DNA from: an uncultured bacterium
GTDB lineage: Bacteria; Planctomycetota; UBA1135; GCA-002686595
Direction: 5' to 3'
DNA length: 25,505 bases
Assembly (NCBI GenBank): GCA_902826945.1
Contig: CADEGS010000041.1
Location: 1 to 25,505, forward strand
Shown here piece by piece: positions 7,361 to 14,825 of this stretch (position 1 is the first letter of the stretch; every line of letters begins with the position of its first letter). The notes below the pieces were generated by a model. It was not told the DNA's origin, did not search any database, and saw only the letters and a list, made by a program, of their open reading frames with translations. A program made the position numbers and the translations under genes.

Positions 7361-9052
7361 TCAGCCGGCGTTCGCGCTCTGGAGCGCCCGGTCGAGCTCC
7401 TCCAGCGCGGGCGTCAGCGTGGCGCGGATGCGCAGCGAGACGCCGAAGGGGTTCTGGTCGCAGGCCTGCACGCGCGGGTCCTGCGCGAGGAAGGAGCGGT
7501 AGTCGGCCAGCGCCTGGCGCACCTTGGCGACGGCCGGCGGCAGCGCCGGGCCGCTGGCGTGCTGGAGCTCGCGGATGGCGCTCGCCAGCGGGCGGCGCGG
7601 CGTGTCGGTCACGCTCTCGACCGCCTCGGCGATCTGCGTCAGGTCGGAGTCGTTCGAGCCCTTGAGCGTCGAGCGCAGCGCCGCGACCTGCCCGTCCACG
7701 GTGGACACGGCGCGCTGCCACGACGCGGTCGCCGACAGGAGGCCCTGGCGCGCGCGGTCCACCGTGCGCCCGGGCGCGGCGGCCGCGGCGGGACGCGCGC
7801 CGCCCTCGCCCTCGCCCGCGTCCGGGTCGGCATCGTCGTCGGGCAGCACCTCGCCGGCGACGATCTTCCAGCCCAGGCGCAGCTTGACGAACAGCTTGAT
7901 CGCGCCCTTGACCTGCGCGCGCTTCAGCCGGCTCACGGTCAGCGTCTTGCCCTGCGGGACGACGCGCCCCTCGCTGAGCAGCGTGCCCTCCTGCTTGAGC
8001 GCCATCACGACCGGCTTGACCTTGTTCTCGCGCCCGAGCAGCGCCGCGTGCTCCTTGTACGGCTTGCCGTCCACGTCGAACTCGACCTTGCGCCGCGAGA
8101 CGTAGAACGGCCCGCCCTCGGGCGGCACGCGCTTGAGCTGCGCCTTCAGGAAGGCGCGGTACGCCTTCCAGTCGCCGAGACCCGCCAGGTCGGGCTCCTC
8201 GTCGCCGGCGTCGTCGGGGCCCTCGACGACCTGCGTCAAGAGCTCCTCGACCTCGCCCAGGAGCGCGTCCGCGGCGCGCTCGTCCTGGCGTGCGAGCGCG
8301 CCGTCCGCGTCCTTCGCGCGGGCGGCCGCCTGCTTGAGCACGGCCTCGTTGGCCGGCTCGCGCAGCGCCGCCGCCTCGCGCATCGCGTCCACGGCCTCCT
8401 GGCGCCGGGTGCGCAGCAGGTCGAGCGCGCCGCCGGCGGCCGCGCCCGCCGCCGCGGCCTCCTGCGCCTGCTCGAGGAACCCGGCCGCCTCGTCGAGCAA
8501 AGCCCGCGCGCCCGCGGGGTCGCGCGCCACCAGCTTGTCCGCCTGCCCGGCGCGCGCGGCCGCCTCCTTCAGGAAGGTCGTCGCCTGCGGGGCCTTCCCG
8601 GCCGCGGCCCGCTTGATCTCGAGCACGAGCCCGTCGAGGCGCCGCTTCACGGCGCCCGCGTCGGCCGCGGCGGCGTCGTCCTCCTCCTCGCCGCCCTCCT
8701 CGCCCCCGGCGACGGAGTAGCCGAGCTTCAGGCGCTTCAGCGTCAGGTGCGCCTGCTTGCACTGCAGCGGGGAGAAGCCCTCCACGACGAAGGCCTTCCC
8801 GTCCACGCGGCAGACCGCCTCGTGGAAGAGCACGCCTTCCTTCTTCACCTTGTTGACGACCAGGAGCCCCTTCGGGCCGATCAGCACCGCGAAGCCCTTC
8901 CAGGGCTTGCCGCCCTCGTCGAAGTCCACCTTCTTCTTGCTGAGGAAGAAGGGGCAGCCCGCCTCGGGGGCCTGCTTCAGGCGCTCCTTCATGAAGGAGC
9001 GGTAGTCGTCCCAGCTCTGGAGGTCGTCCAGCGATTCGAGGGTGGCGCCCAT
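7361..9052 (-). CDS. Protein with a duplicated ~115-residue domain and coiled coils, unrecognised family
   Basis: This is a 563-residue protein. The ATG at 9052 is chosen because upstream in-frame sequence (to 9214) is Pro/Arg-rich and not protein-like. Two copies of one domain are visible at 8-118 and 288-402. Shared landmarks are SWDDYRSFMKERLKQAP versus DWKAYRAFLKAQLKRVP, PFFLSKKKVDFD versus PFYVSRRKVEFD, GGKPWKGFAVLIG versus DGKPYKEHAALLG, and KRLKLGYSVAGGE versus VKLRLGWKIVAGE. The link between them (about 130-280) is Ala-rich helix, probably coiled coil, and acidic linkers follow each copy. The C-terminus (about 430-563) is helical with DQNPFGVSLRIRATL near 532-546. No signal peptide or catalytic motif is seen. 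As the first gene of the cassette it may be a scaffold, carrier or delivery partner for the metallopeptidase; this is inference. Confidence 0.82.
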   Translation of the reverse strand: MGATLESLDDLQSWDDYRSFMKERLKQAPEAGCPFFLSKKKVDFDEGGKPWKGFAVLIGPKGLLVVNKVKKEGVLFHEAVCRVDGKAFVVEGFSPLQCKQAHLTLKRLKLGYSVAGGEEGGEEEDDAAAADAGAVKRRLDGLVLEIKRAAAGKAPQATTFLKEAAARAGQADKLVARDPAGARALLDEAAGFLEQAQEAAAAGAAAGGALDLLRTRRQEAVDAMREAAALREPANEAVLKQAAARAKDADGALARQDERAADALLGEVEELLTQVVEGPDDAGDEEPDLAGLGDWKAYRAFLKAQLKRVPPEGGPFYVSRRKVEFDVDGKPYKEHAALLGRENKVKPVVMALKQEGTLLSEGRVVPQGKTLTVSRLKRAQVKGAIKLFVKLRLGWKIVAGEVLPDDDADPDAGEGEGGARPAAAAAPGRTVDRARQGLLSATASWQRAVSTVDGQVAALRSTLKGSNDSDLTQIAEAVESVTDTPRRPLASAIRELQHASGPALPPAVAKVRQALADYRSFLAQDPRVQACDQNPFGVSLRIRATLTPALEELDRALQSANAG

Positions 9053-9290
9053 GGCATGCGTCGGGGATCGGGTCGGGTGCGGGCGCCAGGATAGCAGCGG
9101 AGGCGGCGACGGGCCGGCGTCGGGCGGCGGTTCCCGCGGCCCCGGGGCGCGAGCGTCACGCGCTCGTCGACCTCCAGGCGCCGCGGCCCGCGCGAGCGTT
9201 CGACGCGCGCGCACGCCCGACGACCGCGTATCCAGGGCGATACGCGGAGGGTGACGACGAGGCCAGGCGAGCGCGGCGGCCCGCGGCAGG
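9053..9290. other. Intergenic region upstream of the metallopeptidase cassette
   Basis: These 238 bp lie between the stop of the kinase gene (9291) and the cassette start (9052), both on the minus strand. The promoter of the cassette and the end of the kinase transcript should fall here. A weak 6 bp hairpin (CGAGCG / CGCTCG, 9150-9166) is the only structure I see. No convincing promoter was found. Confidence 0.35.
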
Positions 9291-10808
9291 CTAGTCCTTC
9301 CGGCGCGCCGCGAGCGCCGTCCCGGCGTCCACCCGGAGGACGAGCGGGAGCGAGAGGGTGCGGTCCTCGGGCAGCGGGCGAAGCTCGTGCGCGGCGCTCT
9401 CCGCGGCGTCCACCGCGCGCCGAGCGCCGGCGGGAGAGCCGCTTCGCTCGCTCGCCTCCGGCGCGCTGGCCGGGCTCGGGAGCGGCGCGGCGGGGTGCGC
9501 GCTGCGCGCCGGGAGGCCGACGGCGACCACGGCGGCCAGGGCCGCGGCGAGGCTGCTGCAGGCGCCCCTGCGCGGCGCGCGCACGAGCCGTGGCACGGGT
9601 CGCGAGGGCCGTCCGGCGGCGCACGCGCGCGCCTGGCGCAGGCGGCGCAGGTCGTCGGCGAGCGCGAGCGCGCTCGCGTGGCGCCGGCCTGGGTCGGGCG
9701 CCATCGCCTTCAGGCACACGGCCTCGAGCTCGCGCGGGACCTCGGCCTGGACGCGCCGCGGCCGCGGGAGCGTGCCGCGCAGGACGCGCTGCACGATCAC
9801 GCACGTGCGCGGGCCCTCGTACGGCGCGCGCAGCGTCAGCACCTCGTAGAGGATCGCGCCGAGCGCGTAGACGTCGGTGCGCGCGTCCGCCTCGGCGGCG
9901 CGGCCGGCGGCCTGCTCGGGCGCCATGTAGGCCGGCGTCCCGAACAGCTCGCCCGCGTGGGTCAGCCGGCCGGCCCCGCGCTCCGAGCGGTCGAGCGCGA
10001 GGCCGAAGTCCAGGACGACCGGCCGGCCGTCGGGGCGCACCATGACGTTGCGGGGCGTCAGGTCGCGATGGACGATGCCGCGCTCGTGGAAGGCCTGCGC
10101 CGCGCGCGCGATGCGCTCCACCAGCGCCAGGGCCGGGGCCAAGCCGCAGGGCTCGCCGGCGAGCGATCGCGCGGCCTTCGCGCGCGCCGGGAGCTCGCGC
10201 GGGCCGGGGCGCGCGAGCGCGCCCCAGGCCTCGCGCAGCGGGGCGCCGCCGCGGTGCAGCGCGGCCGCCCGCGCGAGCCGGCGGGCGAGCGTCTCGCCCT
10301 CGACGAAGGGCATGACGAGGAACGTCTCGCCGCCGCGCGCGGCGTACTCGAGGATCGGGCAGACCCCGCGCTCGCTGTCGAGCTGGCCGAGGATGCGCGC
10401 CTCGCGCTCGAAGCGGGCCTGCGTGCGCGGGCTCGTCGGGCGGCGGCGCAGGACCTTGATCGCGACGCGCCGCCCGGTGCTGCGCTGCACGGCGCGGTAG
10501 ACGACGCCCTGGCCGCCGCGCTGGACCAGGACGACGTCGTCGAAGCCCTCCTGCCACGCGTCGTGGCCGAACGCGCGCGGGCGGGCAGCGGACGCGCCTC
10601 CCGGCGCAGCGACGGGATCGGTCGGCCGGTCGCGCAGGGCCCGCTCCAGGGCGAGCAGCTCGCGCGCGTCCTCCGCGCGGAAGGAGCAGCGCGCGCAGGT
10701 CCGCAGGTGCTCGTCGTGCGCCGCGCGCTCGTCCGCGGGCAGGTCGCCGCGCACGCGACGGAACAGGGTCTCGAGCGAGGGGCACCGGGACTGGGAACCA
10801 TGGCGCAT
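9291..10808 (-). CDS. Transmembrane Ser/Thr protein kinase with N-terminal anti-sigma-type zinc finger
   Basis: This is a 505-residue protein. An N-terminal zinc-finger like those of anti-sigma factors (zf-HC2) uses Cys9, His34, Cys38 and Cys41 (HDEHLRTCARC). The kinase domain covers about 92-390: Gly-rich loop RGGQGVVY (97-104), ATP Lys118 in VAIKVL, catalytic loop HRDLTPRN (247-254) with Asp249, DFG at 267-269 and GTPAYMAPEQ (290-299). The catalytic loop has Thr251 where most Ser/Thr kinases have Lys. A long insert (about 183-222) precedes the catalytic loop. A membrane segment is likely at about 417-433, followed by a short Ala/Pro/Ser-rich outer tail. GAGG sits about 7 bases before the ATG. 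The zinc finger suggests a link to an ECF sigma factor; two lie within 4 kb. Confidence 0.92.
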   Translation of the reverse strand: MRHGSQSRCPSLETLFRRVRGDLPADERAAHDEHLRTCARCSFRAEDARELLALERALRDRPTDPVAAPGGASAARPRAFGHDAWQEGFDDVVLVQRGGQGVVYRAVQRSTGRRVAIKVLRRRPTSPRTQARFEREARILGQLDSERGVCPILEYAARGGETFLVMPFVEGETLARRLARAAALHRGGAPLREAWGALARPGPRELPARAKAARSLAGEPCGLAPALALVERIARAAQAFHERGIVHRDLTPRNVMVRPDGRPVVLDFGLALDRSERGAGRLTHAGELFGTPAYMAPEQAAGRAAEADARTDVYALGAILYEVLTLRAPYEGPRTCVIVQRVLRGTLPRPRRVQAEVPRELEAVCLKAMAPDPGRRHASALALADDLRRLRQARACAAGRPSRPVPRLVRAPRRGACSSLAAALAAVVAVGLPARSAHPAAPLPSPASAPEASERSGSPAGARRAVDAAESAAHELRPLPEDRTLSLPLVLRVDAGTALAARRKD

Positions 10809-11131
10809 GCCGCCCTCGGAGTTTCCGCGCTCGCGCTGTCTCGACCACCCCCCGCGCGCGCGCGACGCGCGGCGCCAACCGTCGCGCGCGAGCGCCGGAG
10901 GAGCGCCGGGACGCGCGCCTTCGGCCTCCGGGCCGAGCGAGCGTGCGGCCGGTCCGGAGCGCGCCGCGAGCCGCTTCGCACGAGCGCCCGAGGGGCGCTG
11001 CGGTCGAAGGGTCTCGGTGCGAGCAGGACCCTCCCTCGTCTCCTCCGATGGTCCTTCCTAGGTCATCCTCGCGAACTAGACGAGGCGCGCCTCCCGGTTT
11101 CTCTGCGCGCGCACGGCGTCCGCGCCGATCG
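10809..11131. other. 323 bp intergenic region between the two kinase genes
   Basis: This stretch holds the leader of the zinc-finger kinase and the 3' end region of the FGE-like kinase, both on the minus strand. A perfect 12-base palindrome (GAGGCGCGCCTC, 11082-11093) lies about 40 bp past the second kinase stop and is followed on the plus strand by CCCGGTTTCTC. It could be a weak terminator or a binding site. I see no gene and no clear promoter. Confidence 0.35.
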
Positions 11132-13444
11132 TCAGCGCGCGGTGCGTGCGACGCGGAAGCAGACGCTCGAGGTCGGGTCGTCCTCGAAGCTCTGCAGGCG
11201 CGTGCAGAGGGCTTCCGTCTCCGAGAAAGGCCTCTCGATGTGCAGGCCGAACCCGTCCGCGCCCTCCTCGCCGAAGGGCAGCGAGATCCACTCCAGCGCA
11301 AACCCCGCGGGCGCGGGCTCGACGAGGCCGTCCAGCCGTGCGCGGCACAGCTCCGCGGCCGAGGGCAACCGGCCGCCGATGCGCGTCGCGAACGCCTGGG
11401 CGTGGGAGCGCGGGAGCGCCGCGGGCGTGTCCGGATCCTCGACGGCAGCGCCGATCTGCCGGTATCCCTCGCGGACCCCGACCGCCGCCGCACCCAGCAC
11501 GCGCTCGGCTTCGCGCCAGGTGACCGGCCTGCGCGAGAGGAGGTACGGCGCGCGCTCGCGCTCGTCGGGCGCGTCGCTCGCGAGCGCTCCGCCCGGGTCG
11601 TCGACGCGGACCAGGTCCAGCGCGTCGTCCAGGGGGATGGCGTCGAGGGTCCAGCCGGGCTCGTACGAGCGCACGTAGAACTCGGCCTCGCAGGGGCTGC
11701 CGCCCTCGTCGCGCCGGTAGCGATAGAAGCCCTTGTCGAGCGAGGACCGCTCGACGACGGGCACGAGACGGGGGAAGCAGGTCGCTGCGGCGTTCTCGTA
11801 GCGCCACAGCGTGCCGCCCGCGGGCAGCGACACCGTCCCGAACCCGCCGTAGGGCAGCGGATCGCCGGAAGCCAGCCGCGCGTCGTAGAGCTCGATCGCG
11901 CGCGACCAGTCCACGCAGAACGTCTTCAGCCCCTCGTTCCGTCGGCCGGCATGCCGGAGCCTGGTAGCGGCTTCGTGCAGCGGATCCACGACCTCCCGGA
12001 AGCGCGCGGCGAGGCGCGTGCGAAGGGCCTCGAGGTCGGGGCGCACCGCGCCGAAGAGGAGCCGCGCGACGCTGGACGCGTCCAGCGCCTCGGCGCGCTC
12101 CCAGCCGACGTCCCCGATCAGGGCGGCGAACTCGCTCGGGCGCTCGCAGCCCGGGATGCGCACGGCCTGCAGCTCCAGCTCCGAGCGGAAGGCGGCGCGG
12201 CGCGCGCGCTCGCTCCAGGCCCAGGCGAGGAGCAGCAGGGTCGCGACGACCGCCAGCGTCGCCGCCGCCGCGGCGGCCGAGCGGCGGTTGCGGCGCAGCC
12301 ACAGGACCGCGCGCCGCCGCGCCGAGGGCGGCTCGACGGAGATCGCGCGGTGCTCGAGGAACGCCTCGAGGTCGGCCGCCATGCCCTCGGCCGAGGCGTA
12401 GCGGTCGCGCGGCAGGCGCTCGAGGGCGTGCGCGCAGATCAGGGCCACGTCGGAGGGGACGGCGGGGTTCGCGCGCCGCAGCGGCGGCGGGCTGGCCGCG
12501 GAGATCGCGGCGGCGATCGCCGCGCGGGTCCCGGCCTGGAAGGGGTGCTCGAGCGTCAGGAGCTCGTAGAGCACGACGCCGAGCGCGAAGACGTCGCTCG
12601 CGGCGCTCGCCCCGCTGCGCCCCTCGTCCACCTGCTCGGGGGCGAGGTAGGGCAGCGTGCCGACGAGACGCTGGGTGTGGCGCGTGCCGGCGGCGGACTC
12701 GAGGTGCGCCAGCCCGAAGTCGATCAGCTTCGGCGCGTGGCGCTCGTCGAGCAGCACGTTCTCGGGCTTCAGGTCGCGGTGCACGACGCCCTGCGCGTGG
12801 CACAGCGCGAGCGCGCGCGCGATGCGCAGCACGAGCTCGCAGCGCGCGCCGAGCGGCTCCAGCGCGCGCGCCGCGCGCAGCGCGGCCGGCGTGGGCGGCT
12901 CCTCGCACGGGCGCCCGGCGAGCGAGCGCAGCGCGTCGAGCACCTCGCGCAGGCTCGGGCCGGCGACGTACTCCATCGCGACGTAGAACACGCCGTCCGT
13001 CTGGTCCAGGTCGAACACCTGCACGATGCCGGGGTGCGCCAGGCGCGCCAGCGAGCGACCCTCGGAGGTCATCCAGTCGCGCGCGTCGGCGATGCGGATC
13101 GCGGCCGGCTGCAGGAGCTTGAGCGCGACCTGGCGGTCGAGGTGCGGGTCGTAGGCGAGGTACACCTCGGACAGCCCGCCGATCCCCAGGCACGCCAGCG
13201 TCTCGAAGCGGCCGATGCGGGGCAGCTCGGCCGGCTTGCCCCCGGGCCCCTCGGCCAGCAGATCCGCCAGGTCGTCGAGGTCCCGCGCGAGCGCGACGTG
13301 CTCGCGCAGCGTGGCGACGCGGTCGCCCGCGCGCGCCTCCAGCGCGCGCAGGCTGTCGGAGTCGAGCTCCCTGCGGTGCGCGAGGTACTCCTCGAGCAGG
13401 CTCGACAGGTCGATCGCCTCGGCCTCGTCGCCGGAGGCGCTCAT
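11132..13444 (-). CDS. Transmembrane Ser/Thr protein kinase with C-terminal formylglycine-enzyme-like domain
   Basis: This is a 770-residue protein. The N-terminal 75 residues are helical. The kinase domain covers about 80-365: GIGGLSEVYLAYD (87-99), ATP Lys109, HRDLKPENVLL (222-232) with Asp224, DFG at 242-244 and GTLPYLAPEQ (262-271). A membrane segment at about 388-410 follows an Arg-rich stop. The outer part (about 411-590) has no recognised domain. The last ~170 residues resemble an FGE-sulfatase/SUMF1 fold: LSRRPVTWREAERVLG, then AQAFATRIGGRLPSAAELCRA, an ALEW box, and CFRVAR at the end. In planctomycetes such tails are common on kinases and are thought to sense or bind ligands; here it looks degenerate. 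It starts 22 bp after the ECF sigma gene, so they probably share a transcript. Confidence 0.9.
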   Translation of the reverse strand: MSASGDEAEAIDLSSLLEEYLAHRRELDSDSLRALEARAGDRVATLREHVALARDLDDLADLLAEGPGGKPAELPRIGRFETLACLGIGGLSEVYLAYDPHLDRQVALKLLQPAAIRIADARDWMTSEGRSLARLAHPGIVQVFDLDQTDGVFYVAMEYVAGPSLREVLDALRSLAGRPCEEPPTPAALRAARALEPLGARCELVLRIARALALCHAQGVVHRDLKPENVLLDERHAPKLIDFGLAHLESAAGTRHTQRLVGTLPYLAPEQVDEGRSGASAASDVFALGVVLYELLTLEHPFQAGTRAAIAAAISAASPPPLRRANPAVPSDVALICAHALERLPRDRYASAEGMAADLEAFLEHRAISVEPPSARRRAVLWLRRNRRSAAAAAATLAVVATLLLLAWAWSERARRAAFRSELELQAVRIPGCERPSEFAALIGDVGWERAEALDASSVARLLFGAVRPDLEALRTRLAARFREVVDPLHEAATRLRHAGRRNEGLKTFCVDWSRAIELYDARLASGDPLPYGGFGTVSLPAGGTLWRYENAAATCFPRLVPVVERSSLDKGFYRYRRDEGGSPCEAEFYVRSYEPGWTLDAIPLDDALDLVRVDDPGGALASDAPDERERAPYLLSRRPVTWREAERVLGAAAVGVREGYRQIGAAVEDPDTPAALPRSHAQAFATRIGGRLPSAAELCRARLDGLVEPAPAGFALEWISLPFGEEGADGFGLHIERPFSETEALCTRLQSFEDDPTSSVCFRVARTAR

Positions 13445-13466
13445 GGTCGACGGACGCGTGGGGCGT

Positions 13467-14084
13467 TCACCCGGACATCCTCTTCTTCAGGTACCGGAAG
13501 GCCTTCTCGAGCTTGCGCCGGACGGTGGACTCGGAGAGCCCCAGCTCGAGCGCGATGCGGGCCAGCGGCACCCCGTCCAATACGCGCGCGACCACGATCC
13601 GCCGCTCGTCGTCCGGCAATTCGCTCAGCGCCTCGAGCAACCTGGCGAGCTGCTCGGCGCGATCGGCCTGCTCGGGCGGGGAGGAGCTGCCGCCGGCGTC
13701 GAGAGCGCCATCCTCGGCGTCGGCCAGCTCCCGCTCCCGCTGCGCGTCGCGCATCGCCGCGAGCTGGTCGCGGTTCCGCTGGTGCAGCTTGTTGCGCAGG
13801 ATCGTGACCAGCCAGCGCTTGAAGCTGCCCGCGCCCCGGTACTCGTACGAGTCGATCTCCCGGAAGGCGGTGAAGAGCGCGGACTGGACGACGTCCTGCG
13901 TGTCGAAGCGCCGCCGCACGAGCGCGGGCAGGCGGCCCCGCAGGATCAGCGCCAGGATCGGCCGGAAGCGCGCGTCGACGCGGCTCCAGGCGTCCGCCTT
14001 GCCGGCCCGCACGTCCTCGATGAGCTCCTCGGTCGGCTCCTGCAAGCGCTCGCGACGGCCGTGCGTCGCCCTCCCGGCGACCAT
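13467..14084 (-). CDS. ECF-type RNA polymerase sigma factor, kinase-linked
   Basis: This is a 205-residue sigma-70 family factor. Sigma region 2 spans about 17-105, with DTQDVVQSALFTAFREIDSY for core binding and GSFKRWLVTILRNKLHQRNR for -10 contacts. After an acidic/Ser linker (about 118-142), region 4 covers 145-203: ALSELPDDERRIVVAR and the helix-turn-helix LARIALELGLSESTVRRKL. The ATG at 14084 is preferred over an upstream TTG at 14111 because the extra residues are Pro/Arg-rich. The gene is followed 22 bp later by the FGE-like kinase, the arrangement known for Ser/Thr-kinase-controlled ECF factors such as EcfP-PknT. Its regulon cannot be read from this window. Confidence 0.93.
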   Translation of the reverse strand: MVAGRATHGRRERLQEPTEELIEDVRAGKADAWSRVDARFRPILALILRGRLPALVRRRFDTQDVVQSALFTAFREIDSYEYRGAGSFKRWLVTILRNKLHQRNRDQLAAMRDAQRERELADAEDGALDAGGSSSPPEQADRAEQLARLLEALSELPDDERRIVVARVLDGVPLARIALELGLSESTVRRKLEKAFRYLKKRMSG

Positions 14085-14136
14085 CCCAGCGGGGCGGGGA
14101 GGGGACGTCAAGGCGAGCGCGAGAGCCGCGGCGCAG

Positions 14137-14180
14137 GCGTCCCTCCGGCGCCGCGCGGAACGCGGGCGCCGGAGGGACGC
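14137..14180. terminator. Perfect 16 bp hairpin between secreted-protein and sigma genes
   Basis: The left arm at 14137-14152 and the right arm at 14165-14180 are exact reverse complements (GCGTCCCTCCGGCGCC). The 12-base spacer can itself pair over 4 bp with a GAA loop. The hairpin starts 30 bp after the stop of the 14211 gene on the minus strand and ends about 50 bp before the sigma factor start. It has no T-tract. It most likely terminates the upstream gene, or it could attenuate transcription into the sigma-kinase operon. Confidence 0.75.
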
Positions 14181-14210
14181 AGGGAAGCGACCGAGGCAGG
14201 GGCGCGCCGG

Positions 14211-14645
14211 TCAGACGGGCATGGAGAGCTCGAAGCGCAGGATGGCCGGGTTCTGCGCCTCGTCGTCGAGCACGATCTCGTACGGCTGGTAGCAGAAGCG
14301 CACGAGCTCGCCGTTGATCAGGACGTAGTGGTAGACCAGCGGCACGTCCTCCACGCGCAGGCGGGGGTGCTCCCGCCGCAGCTCGGCCTCGAGGTCCTCC
14401 ACGCGGAAGGCGTCGAGGCGCCGGCCCTGGAAGAAGCGAGCGACGTCCCACGCCACCCACAGCAGCGGGACGTCCGCTTCCAGGGCGCCGAGGCTCGACG
14501 CGGGGAGCATGCGATCGATGCGCACCTCGGCCGGCGGCGGGAAGGCCATCGGCTGCGAGTCGCGCGGGAAGGCCGCGCTGGCGCACACGGCGCACAGGGC
14601 CAGGCCGACGAGGGTCCTGGAGGCGGGAAGAGCGAGCGTTCTCAT
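14211..14645 (-). CDS. Small secreted protein, unrecognised family
   Basis: This is a 144-residue protein. The ATG at 14645 is well supported by AAGGAG six bases plus one upstream (AAGGAGTGCCCCATG). A signal peptide (residues 1-25, ending CASAAFP) predicts export. The mature part has a hydrophobic turn (about LLWVAWDVARFF), a helical middle (DAFRVEDLEAELRREHPRL) and two strand-like ends (LVYHYVLINGELVRFCYQ and AILRFELSMPV). No family, catalytic motif or membrane anchor is recognised. It sits between two ECF sigma genes, transcribed away from one and toward the other's upstream side. It could be a target of one of these sigma factors, which is inference. Confidence 0.8.
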   Translation of the reverse strand: MRTLALPASRTLVGLALCAVCASAAFPRDSQPMAFPPPAEVRIDRMLPASSLGALEADVPLLWVAWDVARFFQGRRLDAFRVEDLEAELRREHPRLRVEDVPLVYHYVLINGELVRFCYQPYEIVLDDEAQNPAILRFELSMPV

Positions 14646-14825
14646 GGGGCACTCCTTGGATCGGTTGTCTCGAGGACGGCGCGAGCCGCCGTCACCGAGC
14701 CATCCGGACCGCAGCGCCGCGGCCGGAACGCAAAGCGGTTTTTCGCGCCGCGCCCGGTGTCTGCTGCGGGCGTCTGGCCTAGGAGCGAGCGGAGGAGGAG
14801 CCGCGAGCGGGCGGCTCCGGGCAGC
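14646..14825. other. Divergent intergenic region between secreted-protein and second sigma gene
   Basis: This 180 bp region should hold promoters for both genes. On the plus strand it contains GGAACGCAAAG and a T-run (CGGTTTTTCGCG, about 14735-14746), the least GC-rich spot nearby. A GGAAC box would suit an ECF -35 element, but I found no matching -10 at 16-17 bp spacing, so I do not call a promoter. Confidence 0.35.

Noticed and set aside
9053..9214. Upstream extension of the duplicated-domain gene
   Set aside because: The added 54 residues are Arg/Pro/Ala-rich with no signal or domain; the ATG at 9052 fits better.
10943..13807. Plus-strand open frame of 954 codons opposite the FGE-like kinase
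   Set aside because: The kinase motifs on the minus strand are unmistakable; this frame is an antisense shadow with repetitive Arg/Gln/Ala content.
14085..14111. Upstream TTG start for the kinase-linked sigma factor
   Set aside because: It adds nine Pro-rich residues before an ATG at 14084 and has no ribosome-binding site.
14720..14770. GGAAC ECF-like promoter upstream of the second sigma gene
   Set aside because: No suitable -10 element at the expected spacing, so autoregulation is not claimed.
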